From Marinobacter sp. ATCH36 (GTDB lineage Bacteria; Pseudomonadota; Gammaproteobacteria; Pseudomonadales; Oleiphilaceae), in contig NZ_JAMJPL010000001.1 of assembly GCF_023555055.1 (NCBI RefSeq), positions 1,054,001 through 1,118,000 of the forward strand: DNA of 64,000 nucleotides, read 5' to 3'. The translations under genes were made by a program, and so were the position numbers. Below, one piece after another: positions 28,430-37,907 of the stretch. Every line of letters begins with the position of its first letter. Position 1 is the first letter of the stretch. The notes below the pieces were generated by a model. It had not been told where the DNA came from and did no database searches. It saw only the letters and a list, made by a program, of their open reading frames with translations.

Positions 28430-28708
28430 ATGTCCGTTATTGATGTCCATCGCGCCCATTCCCTTGATAAAGACCACGCTCGCCAGGCAGCCGAAACCCT
28501 GGCGCAGGATTTGTCGAAACAGTTCGATGTGAACTATCAGTGGGAAGGTGATCATCTGAGCTTCAAGCGCAGTGGCGTAAAGGGGCACCTGAACCTGACC
28601 GAAAGCGACCTGCACATCCATCTTGAGTTGGGGCTGATGCTGCGGCCGTTCAAATCCCGGATCGAGCAGGAAATTCACTCTCAGCTGGACCAGATTCTGA
28701 AAGCCTGA
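28430..28708 (+). CDS. Polyhydroxyalkanoate-system family protein (PHA_gran_rgn type)
   Basis: 92 residues with the short family features RAHSLDKDHARQAAETLAQDL and LMLRPFKSRIEQEI. Homologues occur next to ubiE and PHA genes in pseudomonads. No PHA synthase is in the window. The role in granule assembly is family annotation and has not been demonstrated. It is divergent from ubiE with a 114-nt gap. Confidence 0.8.
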   Translation: MSVIDVHRAHSLDKDHARQAAETLAQDLSKQFDVNYQWEGDHLSFKRSGVKGHLNLTESDLHIHLELGLMLRPFKSRIEQEIHSQLDQILKA

Positions 28709-28723
28709 GCCAGCGCGTCTCGC

Positions 28724-29473
28724 TTACAGGTCGCGCGGCAGGTCAAATGGCTCCGGGTGGCTTTTCAGAATGTTGTCCATCACCCGTTTCTCGCGCGTTA
28801 CCAGGCGATCAATCAGCAGTTCTACATTATCCATTTTGCGAAAGGCGGAATAGCCGCGGTGCAGGAAACTGTGCAGGTCGGTAAGGTCTGCCATCTCGGC
28901 CGGCGCCCGACTCATGGTCAGTAGCCAGCCGAGGGTGCGGTTGCGCACGTAGCGGTCCAGTTGCTGCCCCACTTCTGCCACCAGGTCAATCTGTCGCTCG
29001 CGTTGTTCCAACCGTTGGCTGCTGCGAAATACCCGGCAATACGCTTCCCTGCTCAGTGAGGCCGGGGAGACTTCCTGTTGTTGGCAGAGCTCAGCCAGTT
29101 CCAGGTCCAGTTGTTGGGTGAGCAGATTGAGTTCCACCAGCCCTGCGAAGGTGTCCAGCAGGTTGTCCGGCAGCCATTTCACCATTTTCGGGAATACCCG
29201 GTCGATGTTGTCGTCGCGTCGGGTCATTCCGGCGGGTGCGTACAGGTCGGTGAGCAGGAATTCCAGGCCGGTGTGGTACCCGGAGTGCTGATAAAGGTCC
29301 GCATGGGTGGCTTTTAGCCGTTCCGCCTGCCAGTCAGCAATCAGCAAAGTGTGTTCCACCAGGGGATGGCCGGATTTGTAATGACGGAAATCATGATAGT
29401 CCAGCAACAGTAGCTGCAGGCGGCGGGCGCTGTCGGAATGGACGCTGGTGGCGACAAGACGCTCACGGTACAT
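28724..29473 (-). CDS. FFLEELY-motif family protein
   Basis: 249 residues, predicted soluble and mostly helical, without signal peptide or membrane segment. It carries the family motif in the form HTGLEFLLTDLYAP near residue 67. The family is common in marine gammaproteobacteria with no known function. Its stop is 15 nt from the convergent PHA-family stop, with no strong terminator in between. Confidence 0.7.
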   Translation of the reverse strand: MYRERLVATSVHSDSARRLQLLLLDYHDFRHYKSGHPLVEHTLLIADWQAERLKATHADLYQHSGYHTGLEFLLTDLYAPAGMTRRDDNIDRVFPKMVKWLPDNLLDTFAGLVELNLLTQQLDLELAELCQQQEVSPASLSREAYCRVFRSSQRLEQRERQIDLVAEVGQQLDRYVRNRTLGWLLTMSRAPAEMADLTDLHSFLHRGYSAFRKMDNVELLIDRLVTREKRVMDNILKSHPEPFDLPRDL

Positions 29474-29546
29474 GGGGGTGGGGCTCCACTAAACCTGTCA
29501 TTGAAGCGCGCCAGTTTAGCGGAGCCGAAGCCTTAGTGCAGCAACC

Positions 29547-30470
29547 TCAGCCCTGGGCCGTCGCGGGCAGGGTTTCGAACCCGGGTACCCACTCCTTGCT
29601 GTCGAGGGTAATGAAGTGGCTAGGCGCTTCGGTTTCAACGATGCGCATGGTGGTCGGGCTCTGGCGTGCGCTGGCCAGCATGGCCTGGCGATCGAGAATG
29701 CGGTCCACCGCGGGGATCAGGAAGGTGCCATAGCGGACCTTGTCGTAGATACTGACGTCGTTTTGCTCCATCCATGCCATCAGGTCCTCTATGTTACGGA
29801 CGATGGTCAGGTGGTCCTTGGTGGCGGAAAAAAGCTTTCCCAGCAACTGCTTCTTGCGTGGGTTCATCTTGCCAAAAAAGGTCTGGCCGTAGGCAGAGGA
29901 TGGCGCGCTGTTGATCAGGCGGATCAGCCAGGGCCACATGCCGTGGCTGACCGGTTCCAGTATTGCTGTCACCAGGGCGGAAAGCCGGCCATTGGGTAGT
30001 ACCGGTGCCTCCAGAACTATTTCTACATTTTCATACAGTTCCGGCCATTGCTGGATGGCTTCGAGAATGACCGCTCCACCACGGGAATGGCCGTGAATAC
30101 GAATATTGTCAGTGCCTGGCAGGTTTGCCAGCGCCTGGTTGAGAATGCAGGCGTCGTATTCGATAGTGCCATCCAGATGCTTGATGGGCACTTCCCAATC
30201 CGGAGACTCGGGCGTAACACCATTAACCGGGATGTGGTAATTGCTGCATGTAAGAAGGATCAGCTCGGTTGTGGGTGCTTCGTATGCCTGGGTGAAGTAA
30301 CAGTGGTTTTCCAGAAAGCCGTGAACGCCAATAACAGTCTGTTCCGCCTTGCCGCTGTGGTTGCGGATTGAAACGGCACCGGAACCAACCCGGTAAACCC
30401 GCCCCGAAAACATTTCGGAGTAGGCACTTTCAATCGGTTTTATCAGTTTGCGTACATGGCTCGCTTTCAT
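29547..30470 (-). CDS. Alpha/beta-fold hydrolase
   Basis: 307 residues. The strand-loop VIGVHGFLENHCYF and nucleophile elbow IHGHSRGGAV (Ser near 128) identify the fold; SHFITLDSKEW near residue 285 may supply the catalytic His. No signal peptide. Its place between a wax ester synthase and lipid-related genes suggests a lipase or esterase of storage lipids, which is inference. The 236 nt before the synthase gene contain no recognisable gene. Confidence 0.75.
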   Translation of the reverse strand: MKASHVRKLIKPIESAYSEMFSGRVYRVGSGAVSIRNHSGKAEQTVIGVHGFLENHCYFTQAYEAPTTELILLTCSNYHIPVNGVTPESPDWEVPIKHLDGTIEYDACILNQALANLPGTDNIRIHGHSRGGAVILEAIQQWPELYENVEIVLEAPVLPNGRLSALVTAILEPVSHGMWPWLIRLINSAPSSAYGQTFFGKMNPRKKQLLGKLFSATKDHLTIVRNIEDLMAWMEQNDVSIYDKVRYGTFLIPAVDRILDRQAMLASARQSPTTMRIVETEAPSHFITLDSKEWVPGFETLPATAQG

Positions 30471-30706
30471 AACTGCTCTCCTCCAGCACCCGGTGTTTGC
30501 CTGTTATTGGTCTTTATCGGTGCAGGTGATCCTCCTCATAACCATTTCATTCTTCCTTATTCCCAGTATAGATGCGAAAGGTTACGTTCGTGTAACTTTT
30601 TGTAAGTGTGTGACGAGGGGTCCGAGATGGAGCCATCAGTGCTTGTCTGGCACAATGCTGGGTCATCTTTCCATTTCTTGCTGCATTTATCCGGGGACAG
30701 ACAGGT

Positions 30707-32101
30707 TTGAGTCAAAAGGAATCGCATCTGCTGTTGCCTGTGGATTCAGCATGGCTGGCTCTTGAGCACCCGCAAAACCCCATGACCATCACCGTCATGC
30801 TGCGGGTGGAGGGGCTGACGGAATCCCGGTTGCTGGAATTTCTGCGTATCTACTGGCTGGCCTGGGAGCGTTTCCGCTTTATGCCTGTGCGTCGGGCACC
30901 GGGCTGGTGGTGGGAGGAGGATCCGGTTTTCTCGCTTCATCATCATGTTCAGGTGGTTCGCGGAGAGTTCGACCATCGGGCTTTACAGGACTGGGTGTCT
31001 GCCCGGCTGAACCAGCCGCTGCCCGATTATCGCCCGCTCTGGAAGTTCTGGCTGGTTCCGGATGCCGAGGGTGGTGCCGCCCTGCTGTTGCGAATGCATC
31101 ATTGTTACGCCGACGGGCTCTCTTTGTTAGGTATATTCGAGCGCTTGTGTCCGCCCTCACCACAACAGGCGCCGGTACTCTACGGAGCGCCAGAGCAGGC
31201 AGATATGGGGCGTTGGGCGCGCGCTGCCAATGCCTGGTTGCGAGAACTGACCGCCAGTGAGACGCCACGGGCTGATGCTGCGTGGGGAGGGGATATTTCC
31301 GGCAACGGCGGTACAGCCGCTCGCAACGCTCTCGAACGGGCAACCTGGAAAAGTCTGAAACTGGTCAATGAGCTAAGCCAGTTCCTGGTCGAGCCGGAAG
31401 ACTCGGACTCGTCCCTGAAGCGATCGCTGCTTGGCCGCCGCCAGTGCCGTTGGTCGAGACCAGTGCCGCTGGAACGTTTCCGCCAGATTGCCACAACCAC
31501 TGGTGTCACCATCAACGATGTGCTGCTCAGTTGCGTAGCCTCGGCCGTCCGCAAACGACTTGTCGCCGACCACACCGATATGGACGAAGCGGTGCTTCAC
31601 GCTGCGGTGCCGGTGGATATTCGCAGCCGGCTGCCAGAGGACGTCAAGCCGGAACCCGGCAGCCTGGGCAATTACTTCGGAACCGTTTTCGTGCCGTTGC
31701 CGGTGGATGGAGAAAGTTCGCTGGAGCGGCTGTTCCGCATCAAGCATGAAACCCGCAAGCTCAAGAAAAGCTGGCAGCCGGGGTTGTCCTGGGCACTGAC
31801 GGGTAGCGCCTCGTTGATACCCGAGTCCCTGCGCCAACCGGTCGCAGACCTGTTTTATCGCAAGGCCAGCGCCGTCGTTTCCAATGTACCGGGCACCCGG
31901 GACCAACGATATCTCGCCGGGTGTCGCATCCTTGAGCAGATGTTCTGGGTGCCCCAGGCCGGTGATATCGGGCTGGGCGTCAGCATTGTCAGTTACGCCG
32001 GGCAGGTCCAGTTTGGTGTTGTCGCTGACGAAGCCGTTATGGCCCACCCCGAGAGCTTTCTGGACGATTGCCTGCAAGAACTCGAGCTCTTCCCCTGCTG
32101 A
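30707..32101 (+). CDS. Wax ester synthase/acyl-CoA:diacylglycerol acyltransferase
   Basis: Bifunctional WS/DGAT-type enzyme that makes wax esters or triacylglycerols. 464 residues with the catalytic HHCYADG (HHxxxDG) near 138, the NDVLLSCVASAVR block, LGNYFGTVFVPLP, and the C-terminal SNVPGT motif. The N-terminal LLPVDSAWLALEHPQNPMTI matches the family start, so TTG at 30707 is needed as start; no ATG precedes it. Such enzymes are characteristic of Marinobacter, Alcanivorax and Acinetobacter. Confidence 0.92.
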   Translation: MSQKESHLLLPVDSAWLALEHPQNPMTITVMLRVEGLTESRLLEFLRIYWLAWERFRFMPVRRAPGWWWEEDPVFSLHHHVQVVRGEFDHRALQDWVSARLNQPLPDYRPLWKFWLVPDAEGGAALLLRMHHCYADGLSLLGIFERLCPPSPQQAPVLYGAPEQADMGRWARAANAWLRELTASETPRADAAWGGDISGNGGTAARNALERATWKSLKLVNELSQFLVEPEDSDSSLKRSLLGRRQCRWSRPVPLERFRQIATTTGVTINDVLLSCVASAVRKRLVADHTDMDEAVLHAAVPVDIRSRLPEDVKPEPGSLGNYFGTVFVPLPVDGESSLERLFRIKHETRKLKKSWQPGLSWALTGSASLIPESLRQPVADLFYRKASAVVSNVPGTRDQRYLAGCRILEQMFWVPQAGDIGLGVSIVSYAGQVQFGVVADEAVMAHPESFLDDCLQELELFPC

Positions 32102-32249
32102 CAGGTCGTAATCCCTAAGTTCTGTTTTCAGCGCCTCCTAAAAGATCAGAAAACCTGCTCCCTTGGCGCATTTTCCACTTCCCCGACTTAACCGACCATT
32201 GAATTCAGGCGAGAGAGTGCGCCTGAATCCAATAAAAATCGGGGGAATT

Positions 32250-33353
32250 ATGAACAACAACAATTTCAGAAAGTCAGGGCTGGCCATTGCGATGGCGGCT
32301 GCCATGGGCGCAAGTGCCAGTGCCAGTGCAGCGATCGAAGTCTACAGCGAAGATGGCACCAGCTTTTCCGTGGATGGCTATTTCAACGCGTTCTACGTTA
32401 ACCGTGACGACAAATTGAACGACGTGCGCAATTCAGACGTCAAGATGGGTTTCCTGCCCAATACCATCGGATTCAATTTCAGCAAGGAGATGGGTGACCT
32501 GACTCTGGGTGGCCGGTCTTCCTTCTGGTCCACGATCAACGATAGCCTGCAATCGCCCACCGATACCGCCATCGACGTACGTCAGCTATACGCAACGGTG
32601 GACGGATCCTTCGGTCAGGTCCTGATTGGTAAAGACTTCGGCCTGTATGCACGCTCAAACATATTCCTGGACGAAATCCTTATGGGCTTTGGCTCCCCGG
32701 GCGCAGCAACGGGCGTTTCCTTCGGTAATATCCGCACCGGCTATCCTTATCCGAATCCATCGGCCCAGATCACCTACCGGACCCCTGACATGGGTGGCCT
32801 GAAGGTGGCGGCCGGTATTTTCGAACCGGCCAACACCACTCCAGGTGCCCAGTCGGAGCAATCAGCGCCCCGTTTCGAGGCTGAAGCCACCTACAGTGCT
32901 GATCTTAATGGCATCGCGTTGACCGGTTGGGTAAACGGTCGTCACCAGAGTTCCGAAAACGCAACCACAGAGGTGGATAGCCAGGGCATCGGCTATGGCC
33001 TCAAGGCATCACTGGCCGGCCTGTCCTTGACAGCCTCTGGCTTCACTTCCGAAGGCGATGTGCCAGTTTTGCTAACGGATGCGGCGATTGCTTCGGAAGA
33101 AGATGCCGACGGCTACCTGGTGCAGGGATCCTACACTCTGGGCGCCAACCGTTTCGTGGTTTCCTATGGGGAAACGGATTCTGACCAGGGCGATTTCGAG
33201 ACCGAGAACACCTCCTTTGCGGTGTTTCATGATGTGAACACCAATTTCAAGCTGGTTGCCGAATACAACATGTTTGAACAGACCACCAAGTCCACTGGCG
33301 CCGATGCGGCGGAGTTCGACACCCTCGCGCTGGGTGCCGTCGTTACCTTCTGA
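32250..33353 (+). CDS. Outer-membrane porin
   Basis: 367 residues with a clear signal peptide (cleavage after ASAA), the Gram-negative porin pattern of alternating beta strands, and an aromatic C-terminus ALGAVVTF suited to BAM recognition. GGGGGAA precedes the ATG. Substrate cannot be read. It lies between the wax synthase and the alcohol-oxidation region, and could admit alcohols or short organic acids; that is only positional. Confidence 0.85.
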   Translation: MNNNNFRKSGLAIAMAAAMGASASASAAIEVYSEDGTSFSVDGYFNAFYVNRDDKLNDVRNSDVKMGFLPNTIGFNFSKEMGDLTLGGRSSFWSTINDSLQSPTDTAIDVRQLYATVDGSFGQVLIGKDFGLYARSNIFLDEILMGFGSPGAATGVSFGNIRTGYPYPNPSAQITYRTPDMGGLKVAAGIFEPANTTPGAQSEQSAPRFEAEATYSADLNGIALTGWVNGRHQSSENATTEVDSQGIGYGLKASLAGLSLTASGFTSEGDVPVLLTDAAIASEEDADGYLVQGSYTLGANRFVVSYGETDSDQGDFETENTSFAVFHDVNTNFKLVAEYNMFEQTTKSTGADAAEFDTLALGAVVTF

Positions 33354-33376
33354 GCGTGCCTTGTTAAGACTAAAGT

Positions 33377-33402
33377 GCCGGTTTGCCTCCCCGTAAACCG
33401 GC
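33377..33402. terminator. Hairpin downstream of the porin gene
   Basis: GCCGGTTT and AAACCGGC form an 8-bp stem with a 10-nt loop, 23 nt after the porin stop. No T-tract follows, so this is a 3'-end hairpin rather than a proven terminator. Confidence 0.4.
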
Positions 33403-33422
33403 AGCGCTGAAAGGTATTAATT

Positions 33423-34721
33423 ATGGGGCCAGATAAATCAATCGCTTACGATAATTTTGGCGCGCCCATTAAATACACTGAAGTCGCATTGGCTCCGTTT
33501 GCAAAAGCCGTAGAATCGATAAAAAGCCATCGGTTTGCGGAGCTTGCATCCATGAAGCCAGCCACTACGCTGCCTGCGGTCAGGGTAGCCAGTTCCGACG
33601 CACGTGACCCCATGGTGGCCGCCACCAACCTTGCCAGCCAACTCAGCCACGACAATCTTGGCTGTGTGCTGTTCTTCTGCTCTGCTGAGTACGATCTTGC
33701 ACGGTTGGGTATTGCACTGGAGCGGGTGTTTTCAGGGATTCGGATCAGCGGCTGCACATCTGCCGGTGAAATTACACCGGAAGGTTATGGTCGGGGGTGT
33801 ATTACGGCCATCGGGTTTGATCGCCGATATTTTTCCATTGATTACGCACTCATCAGTGAACTGAACAGCTTTACGCTGCAGGACGCCCAGGGTGTGATCG
33901 ACGGCCTGCTGGCCACCTGCCGCGATGCCCACTTGGCGCCCATCAAGGGTAATACCTTTGCCATAACCCTGCTGGATGGTCTGTCGAGCCGGGAAGAACT
34001 GGTACTGGCAACCCTGAATGCAGCCCTCGGCACCATTCCCCAGTTCGGGGGCTCGGCAGGCGACGACGAACGCCTGGCCAACACCCATGTTTTCTTTGAT
34101 GGCCAGTTTCACACCGGAGCAGCCACGGTAATGCTGGTGAACACACCGCTGGATTTCCGGGTGTTTTCCACCCATCACATGAAGGCGCGGAGTGAGAAGC
34201 TGGTGGTTACTGATGCCGATGCCAAGAGTCGCACTGTTTACGAGCTGAACGCAGAACCGGCGGCGGAAGCCTATGCCCGGGCTGTCGGTGTGACGGTGGC
34301 AGAGCTGGACCGCAAGGTCTTTGCCCTGCGCCCGATGGGGGTGCGGATTGGTGGCCACTATTTTGTGCGCTCGGTGCAGCGGGTGAATGCGGACAAAAGT
34401 CTGACTTTCTACTGTGCCGTTGAAACCGGCATCGTGATGACGGCCATGGAACCGGGATCCCTGCTCGCTAGTGTCCGCACTCAGATTGAAGCCTCGGAGC
34501 GGGTTGTGGGGCCGCCCCTGGTCACCATTGGCTGTGACTGTTTTCTGCGACGCCTGGAGGCAGAACTCACCGGTGTAGTGGATGAGGTGTCCGATTTTCT
34601 CCGCCACCACAAAGTCATCGGCTTTAATACCTATGGTGAACAATTCGATGGAATGCATATTAACCAGACGTTTACGGGGGTGGTGATTGGTCAGCCTGAT
34701 GTCGGATTCGGTCACAACTGA
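33423..34721 (+). CDS. FIST domain signal-transduction sensor
   Basis: 432 residues. FIST N domain (about 70-250: GCVLFFCSAEYD, ISGCTSAGEITPEGY, GGSAGDDERL) and FIST C domain (about 255-415, ending IGFNTYGEQFDGMHINQT). FIST proteins are presumed small-ligand sensors and are found beside the hybrid kinase of the exa/ped alcohol regulon in Pseudomonas. The gene overlaps the hybrid kinase by 23 nt, so the two are translationally coupled and likely functional partners. Confidence 0.88.
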   Translation: MGPDKSIAYDNFGAPIKYTEVALAPFAKAVESIKSHRFAELASMKPATTLPAVRVASSDARDPMVAATNLASQLSHDNLGCVLFFCSAEYDLARLGIALERVFSGIRISGCTSAGEITPEGYGRGCITAIGFDRRYFSIDYALISELNSFTLQDAQGVIDGLLATCRDAHLAPIKGNTFAITLLDGLSSREELVLATLNAALGTIPQFGGSAGDDERLANTHVFFDGQFHTGAATVMLVNTPLDFRVFSTHHMKARSEKLVVTDADAKSRTVYELNAEPAAEAYARAVGVTVAELDRKVFALRPMGVRIGGHYFVRSVQRVNADKSLTFYCAVETGIVMTAMEPGSLLASVRTQIEASERVVGPPLVTIGCDCFLRRLEAELTGVVDEVSDFLRHHKVIGFNTYGEQFDGMHINQTFTGVVIGQPDVGFGHN

Positions 34722-36960
34722 CGCCGACCCTGAAAACAGCAGGGAGCAGCGCATAGCCCAACTGGAGGCAGAGAACGAACGCCTCCGGAAAATCCGGGAC
34801 GCCCTGATCTTGCGGGTGGAATCCGGCTCGGCCTATAAGCCGGAGCCCTATGCGGTATTCGAGCATTCAGTGGTACTGGCCGAGCAGGTGCGGGAGCGCA
34901 CCGAGGCGCTCAATCAGACCATGGATGAGCTCAAGGGCAGCAACAAGGCCCTGAACCGCGCCCGTGAAGAAGCTGAAACCACCCGCCAGCGCCTGGTGGA
35001 TGCTATCGAAAGCATCGCCGACGGCTTTGTACTTTTCGATCATCTGCACCGACTAATCCAGTGCAACACCCGGTTCCGCAGTTACTGGAATCACTCCGGC
35101 GTTGATGTACCCCCGGCTGGTACTTCCATCGCCGATGTGAAGAAGCTCGCAGTCAGCTCTGGGCTGATTGTCGAGGAGCATGCCAATGCCTCATCCGAGG
35201 GAGTGGTGTTCCTGTTGTCCAATGGCCGCTGGGTCCAGATGACGGAAAGGCCGACCCGTGAAGGGGGTCTGGTGGTGCTGTATTCGGACATCACCGACGT
35301 CAAGAACAGCGAAATGGCACGCCGCATCAGGGCCCTGGAAGAAAGCGAGCGCTGGATACGGGTGGTCACCGACCATGTGCCAGCGTTGATCGCCTACGTC
35401 GGCGCCGACATGACCGTGCAATTCTGCAACAAGGTTTACGAGGCCTGGTACGGTCGCAATGGTGAATCTCCGTTGGGCAAGCATCTGTGGGATGTTCACC
35501 AGCCGGAGCTTTTTCAGCGCCTTCTGCCCCACGTTCAGAAAGTGCTGAAAGGCGACAGCGTCAATTTTGAGTTCGAGGAAACCAACGACACCGGAGAGAC
35601 CCGTTACATGCTCCGTGCCTACGTGCCCAATGTGGACACGGAAGGGCAGATAGCGGGCTTCTTTGTACTGATCCGGGATATTACCGATCGCCGCAAAACC
35701 GCACTGGCACTGGAGCAGGCATACGACGACCTTGAGCGGCGGGTCAAAGAACGCACGGCAGCGTTGACCGGGCTCAACAATCAGTTGCGCCAGGAAATCA
35801 GTGAGCGGGCCGCCGTGGAGTCGCGGTTGCGGGACGCCAAAATGGATGCCGAGCGCGCCAACCTGTCCAAGACCAAGTTCCTTGCAGCGGTCAGTCATGA
35901 CCTGTTGCAACCGCTGAACGCGGCTCGCCTGTTCACCAGTGCCCTGCTTGAGCATTCTTTCGGTCCCAAAGCAGAAGGGCTGGTGCGGTCCGTCAGCACC
36001 TCCCTGGATGATGTGGAAAACCTGCTGGGAACCCTTGTTGACATCTCCAAGCTGGATGCGGGCGTTATCAAGCCGGACATCATGGCTTTTGATCTGCGGG
36101 ACCTGCTGAATAACATTGCCCGGGAGTTTCGTCAGATGGCACTGGCAGAAGGACTGATTCTCGACTTTGTGCCCTCATCGGCCGTGGTGGAATCGGACTC
36201 CCAGTTGCTGGCCCGCATTCTCCGCAATTTCCTCACCAATGCCATTCGCTACACCGGTGCAGGGCGCATTCTGCTGGGATGCCGAAGACAGTCCGATCAC
36301 GTGCTTCTGCAGGTCTGGGATACTGGCCCGGGGATTCCCCAGGACAAACTGACCGAGATATTCCAGGAGTTCAAACGCATCCGCCCGGTCGGATCGCAAC
36401 CTGACAAGGGGCTGGGGCTGGGCCTGGCGATTGTGGACAAGATTTCGCGCATGCTTGGTCATGAGGTAACGGTATCGTCGGTTGAGGGCAAGGGTTCGGT
36501 ATTCAGCGTGAGAGTTCCGGTTGGACGGCTGCAGCCCAAGAGGCGAGCACAGGATGAAAACAGGATCATTTCAAACGACAGTGGCCTTGGTGGATCCAGG
36601 ATCTGGGTGATTGATAACGACCACGCCATTTGCCAGGGCATGCAAACACTGCTGGAAGGCTGGGACTGCCAGGTGGTGTCGGCAGTTTCGCTGGAGGATC
36701 TGGAGTGCAAGCTGGACCCGGCAACCAGCCCCGTGGACCTGATCCTGGCGGACTACCATCTGGATAATGATGAGAACGGGGTGGATGTGGTGGCCAACAT
36801 CAATGGGCGCCGGCATTGTCCCGCCCCGGTAGTGATGATCACCGCCAATTACACCAACGAGCTTAAACAGCACATCCGTGAGTTGGGGTATGTCTTGATG
36901 AACAAACCAGTGAAGCCGCTGAAGTTGCGGAGTGCGTTGAATCACCTGTTGAGGGGGTGA
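34699..36960 (+). CDS. PAS-containing hybrid histidine kinase (NahK/ErcS' type)
   Basis: 753 residues, no membrane segment: coiled coil (about 10-95), two PAS domains (about 100-215 and 225-345), a second coiled coil, HisKA with H-box AAVSHDLLQPLNAARLF, HATPase (NAIRYT, DTGPGIP, GLGLGLAI), and a C-terminal receiver (VIDNDHAICQ, ILADYHLD, KPVKP). Its layout resembles NahK/ErcS' of Pseudomonas. The FIST protein upstream and the convergent NarL-type regulator make a likely signalling set for PQQ alcohol oxidation. ATG 34699 chosen; TTG 34687 is also in frame. Confidence 0.88.
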   Translation: MSDSVTTDADPENSREQRIAQLEAENERLRKIRDALILRVESGSAYKPEPYAVFEHSVVLAEQVRERTEALNQTMDELKGSNKALNRAREEAETTRQRLVDAIESIADGFVLFDHLHRLIQCNTRFRSYWNHSGVDVPPAGTSIADVKKLAVSSGLIVEEHANASSEGVVFLLSNGRWVQMTERPTREGGLVVLYSDITDVKNSEMARRIRALEESERWIRVVTDHVPALIAYVGADMTVQFCNKVYEAWYGRNGESPLGKHLWDVHQPELFQRLLPHVQKVLKGDSVNFEFEETNDTGETRYMLRAYVPNVDTEGQIAGFFVLIRDITDRRKTALALEQAYDDLERRVKERTAALTGLNNQLRQEISERAAVESRLRDAKMDAERANLSKTKFLAAVSHDLLQPLNAARLFTSALLEHSFGPKAEGLVRSVSTSLDDVENLLGTLVDISKLDAGVIKPDIMAFDLRDLLNNIAREFRQMALAEGLILDFVPSSAVVESDSQLLARILRNFLTNAIRYTGAGRILLGCRRQSDHVLLQVWDTGPGIPQDKLTEIFQEFKRIRPVGSQPDKGLGLGLAIVDKISRMLGHEVTVSSVEGKGSVFSVRVPVGRLQPKRRAQDENRIISNDSGLGGSRIWVIDNDHAICQGMQTLLEGWDCQVVSAVSLEDLECKLDPATSPVDLILADYHLDNDENGVDVVANINGRRHCPAPVVMITANYTNELKQHIRELGYVLMNKPVKPLKLRSALNHLLRG

Positions 36961-36964
36961 TGTC

Positions 36965-37738
36965 CTACCGCTTCAGATACTGACTGAAATCCACATCGCT
37001 GGCCGACAGAATCGCCTGAACCCGGTTGTGAACCCCAAGCTTGCGCAATATCGCCGACACGTGAGCCTTCACCGTGGTCTCGGCAATGTTCAGGTTATAC
37101 GCAATCTGCTTGTTGGATTCGCCTTTGGACATGCGCTCCAGCACCAGCAACTGGCGACGGGTTAGGGAGTTCAGCAGTTCTGGTGAAATCGGGTTGTCTT
37201 CATTGCGACTGCGCCGGCTGGTGCTCTCCTTGCCGGTACGGATGATGTCCGAAGGCAGGTAGACGTTGCCGTTGAGAATTTGCTGGATGGCCTCAGTCAT
37301 CTGCGCCCGGGGTGAAGACTTGGTAATGAACCCGCAGGCGCCATATGTAATGGCCTGGAGCACAACCTGCTTGTCTTCCTCCGCCGACACGATAACTACC
37401 GGAATGGTGGGTGCTTCGTTACGCAGGGAAATCAGCCCGTTCAGGCCGTGCATGCCGGGCATGTTCAGGTCCAGTAGGATAAGGTCCAGATCATCGTTTT
37501 CGCGGGTAATCTCCAGCGCGCTGTCGAGGTCCGCGGTTTCAATGATTTCGCTGCCGCTGAAACCCGAAGAAATCACACTGCTGATGGCTTCACGGAAAAG
37601 CGGATGGTCGTCGGCGATGAGAATCTTGTAGGCCGGCTCCATGGATGGTTCCACCTGTTTGTTGTCATTCTGTGGGACTGTTTCCGACACATGATAGCGC
37701 TTTTCGGAAGAGGGTGCGGCATCGAGCTCATTAAGCAT
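36965..37738 (-). CDS. NarL/LuxR-type response regulator (ErdR-like)
   Basis: 257 residues: receiver (about 33-150, [10 protein letters not shown] with phospho-acceptor Asp, AEEDK, TKSSP) and a LuxR-type HTH (about 185-245, [36 protein letters not shown]). The start at 37738 is preceded by AGGAGG at ideal spacing and gives a polar extension of about 32 residues before the receiver, unusual for this family. It faces the hybrid kinase tail to tail (4 nt), matching the ercS'-erdR neighbourhood of Pseudomonas. It probably activates acetate or alcohol genes. Confidence 0.88.
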   Translation of the reverse strand: MLNELDAAPSSEKRYHVSETVPQNDNKQVEPSMEPAYKILIADDHPLFREAISSVISSGFSGSEIIETADLDSALEITRENDDLDLILLDLNMPGMHGLNGLISLRNEAPTIPVVIVSAEEDKQVVLQAITYGACGFITKSSPRAQMTEAIQQILNGNVYLPSDIIRTGKESTSRRSRNEDNPISPELLNSLTRRQLLVLERMSKGESNKQIAYNLNIAETTVKAHVSAILRKLGVHNRVQAILSASDVDFSQYLKR

Positions 37739-37860
37739 AGTGGCCTCCTGTGCAGAGGATCTTCGGAATCGGGGCCGATCCTCTGATTATTATTGTGATG
37801 GTTTCATTACACGCCATCTGCGCCCCGGGTTGAATGCGACCATCGCACCAAAAAACAGGC

Positions 37861-37872
37861 ACCAAAGTACTA
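37861..37872 (+). promoter_or_regulatory. Shared 12-mer of the alcohol-oxidation promoters, site 1
   Basis: ACCAAAGTACTA, 35 nt before the binding-protein start codon at 37908. It matches ACYAARGWACTA, which recurs at 44366 and 49159. Confidence 0.45.
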
Positions 37873-37907
37873 TTCTTGCGCGCCGGCGGGCTTCGTATTG
37901 TGGAGGA

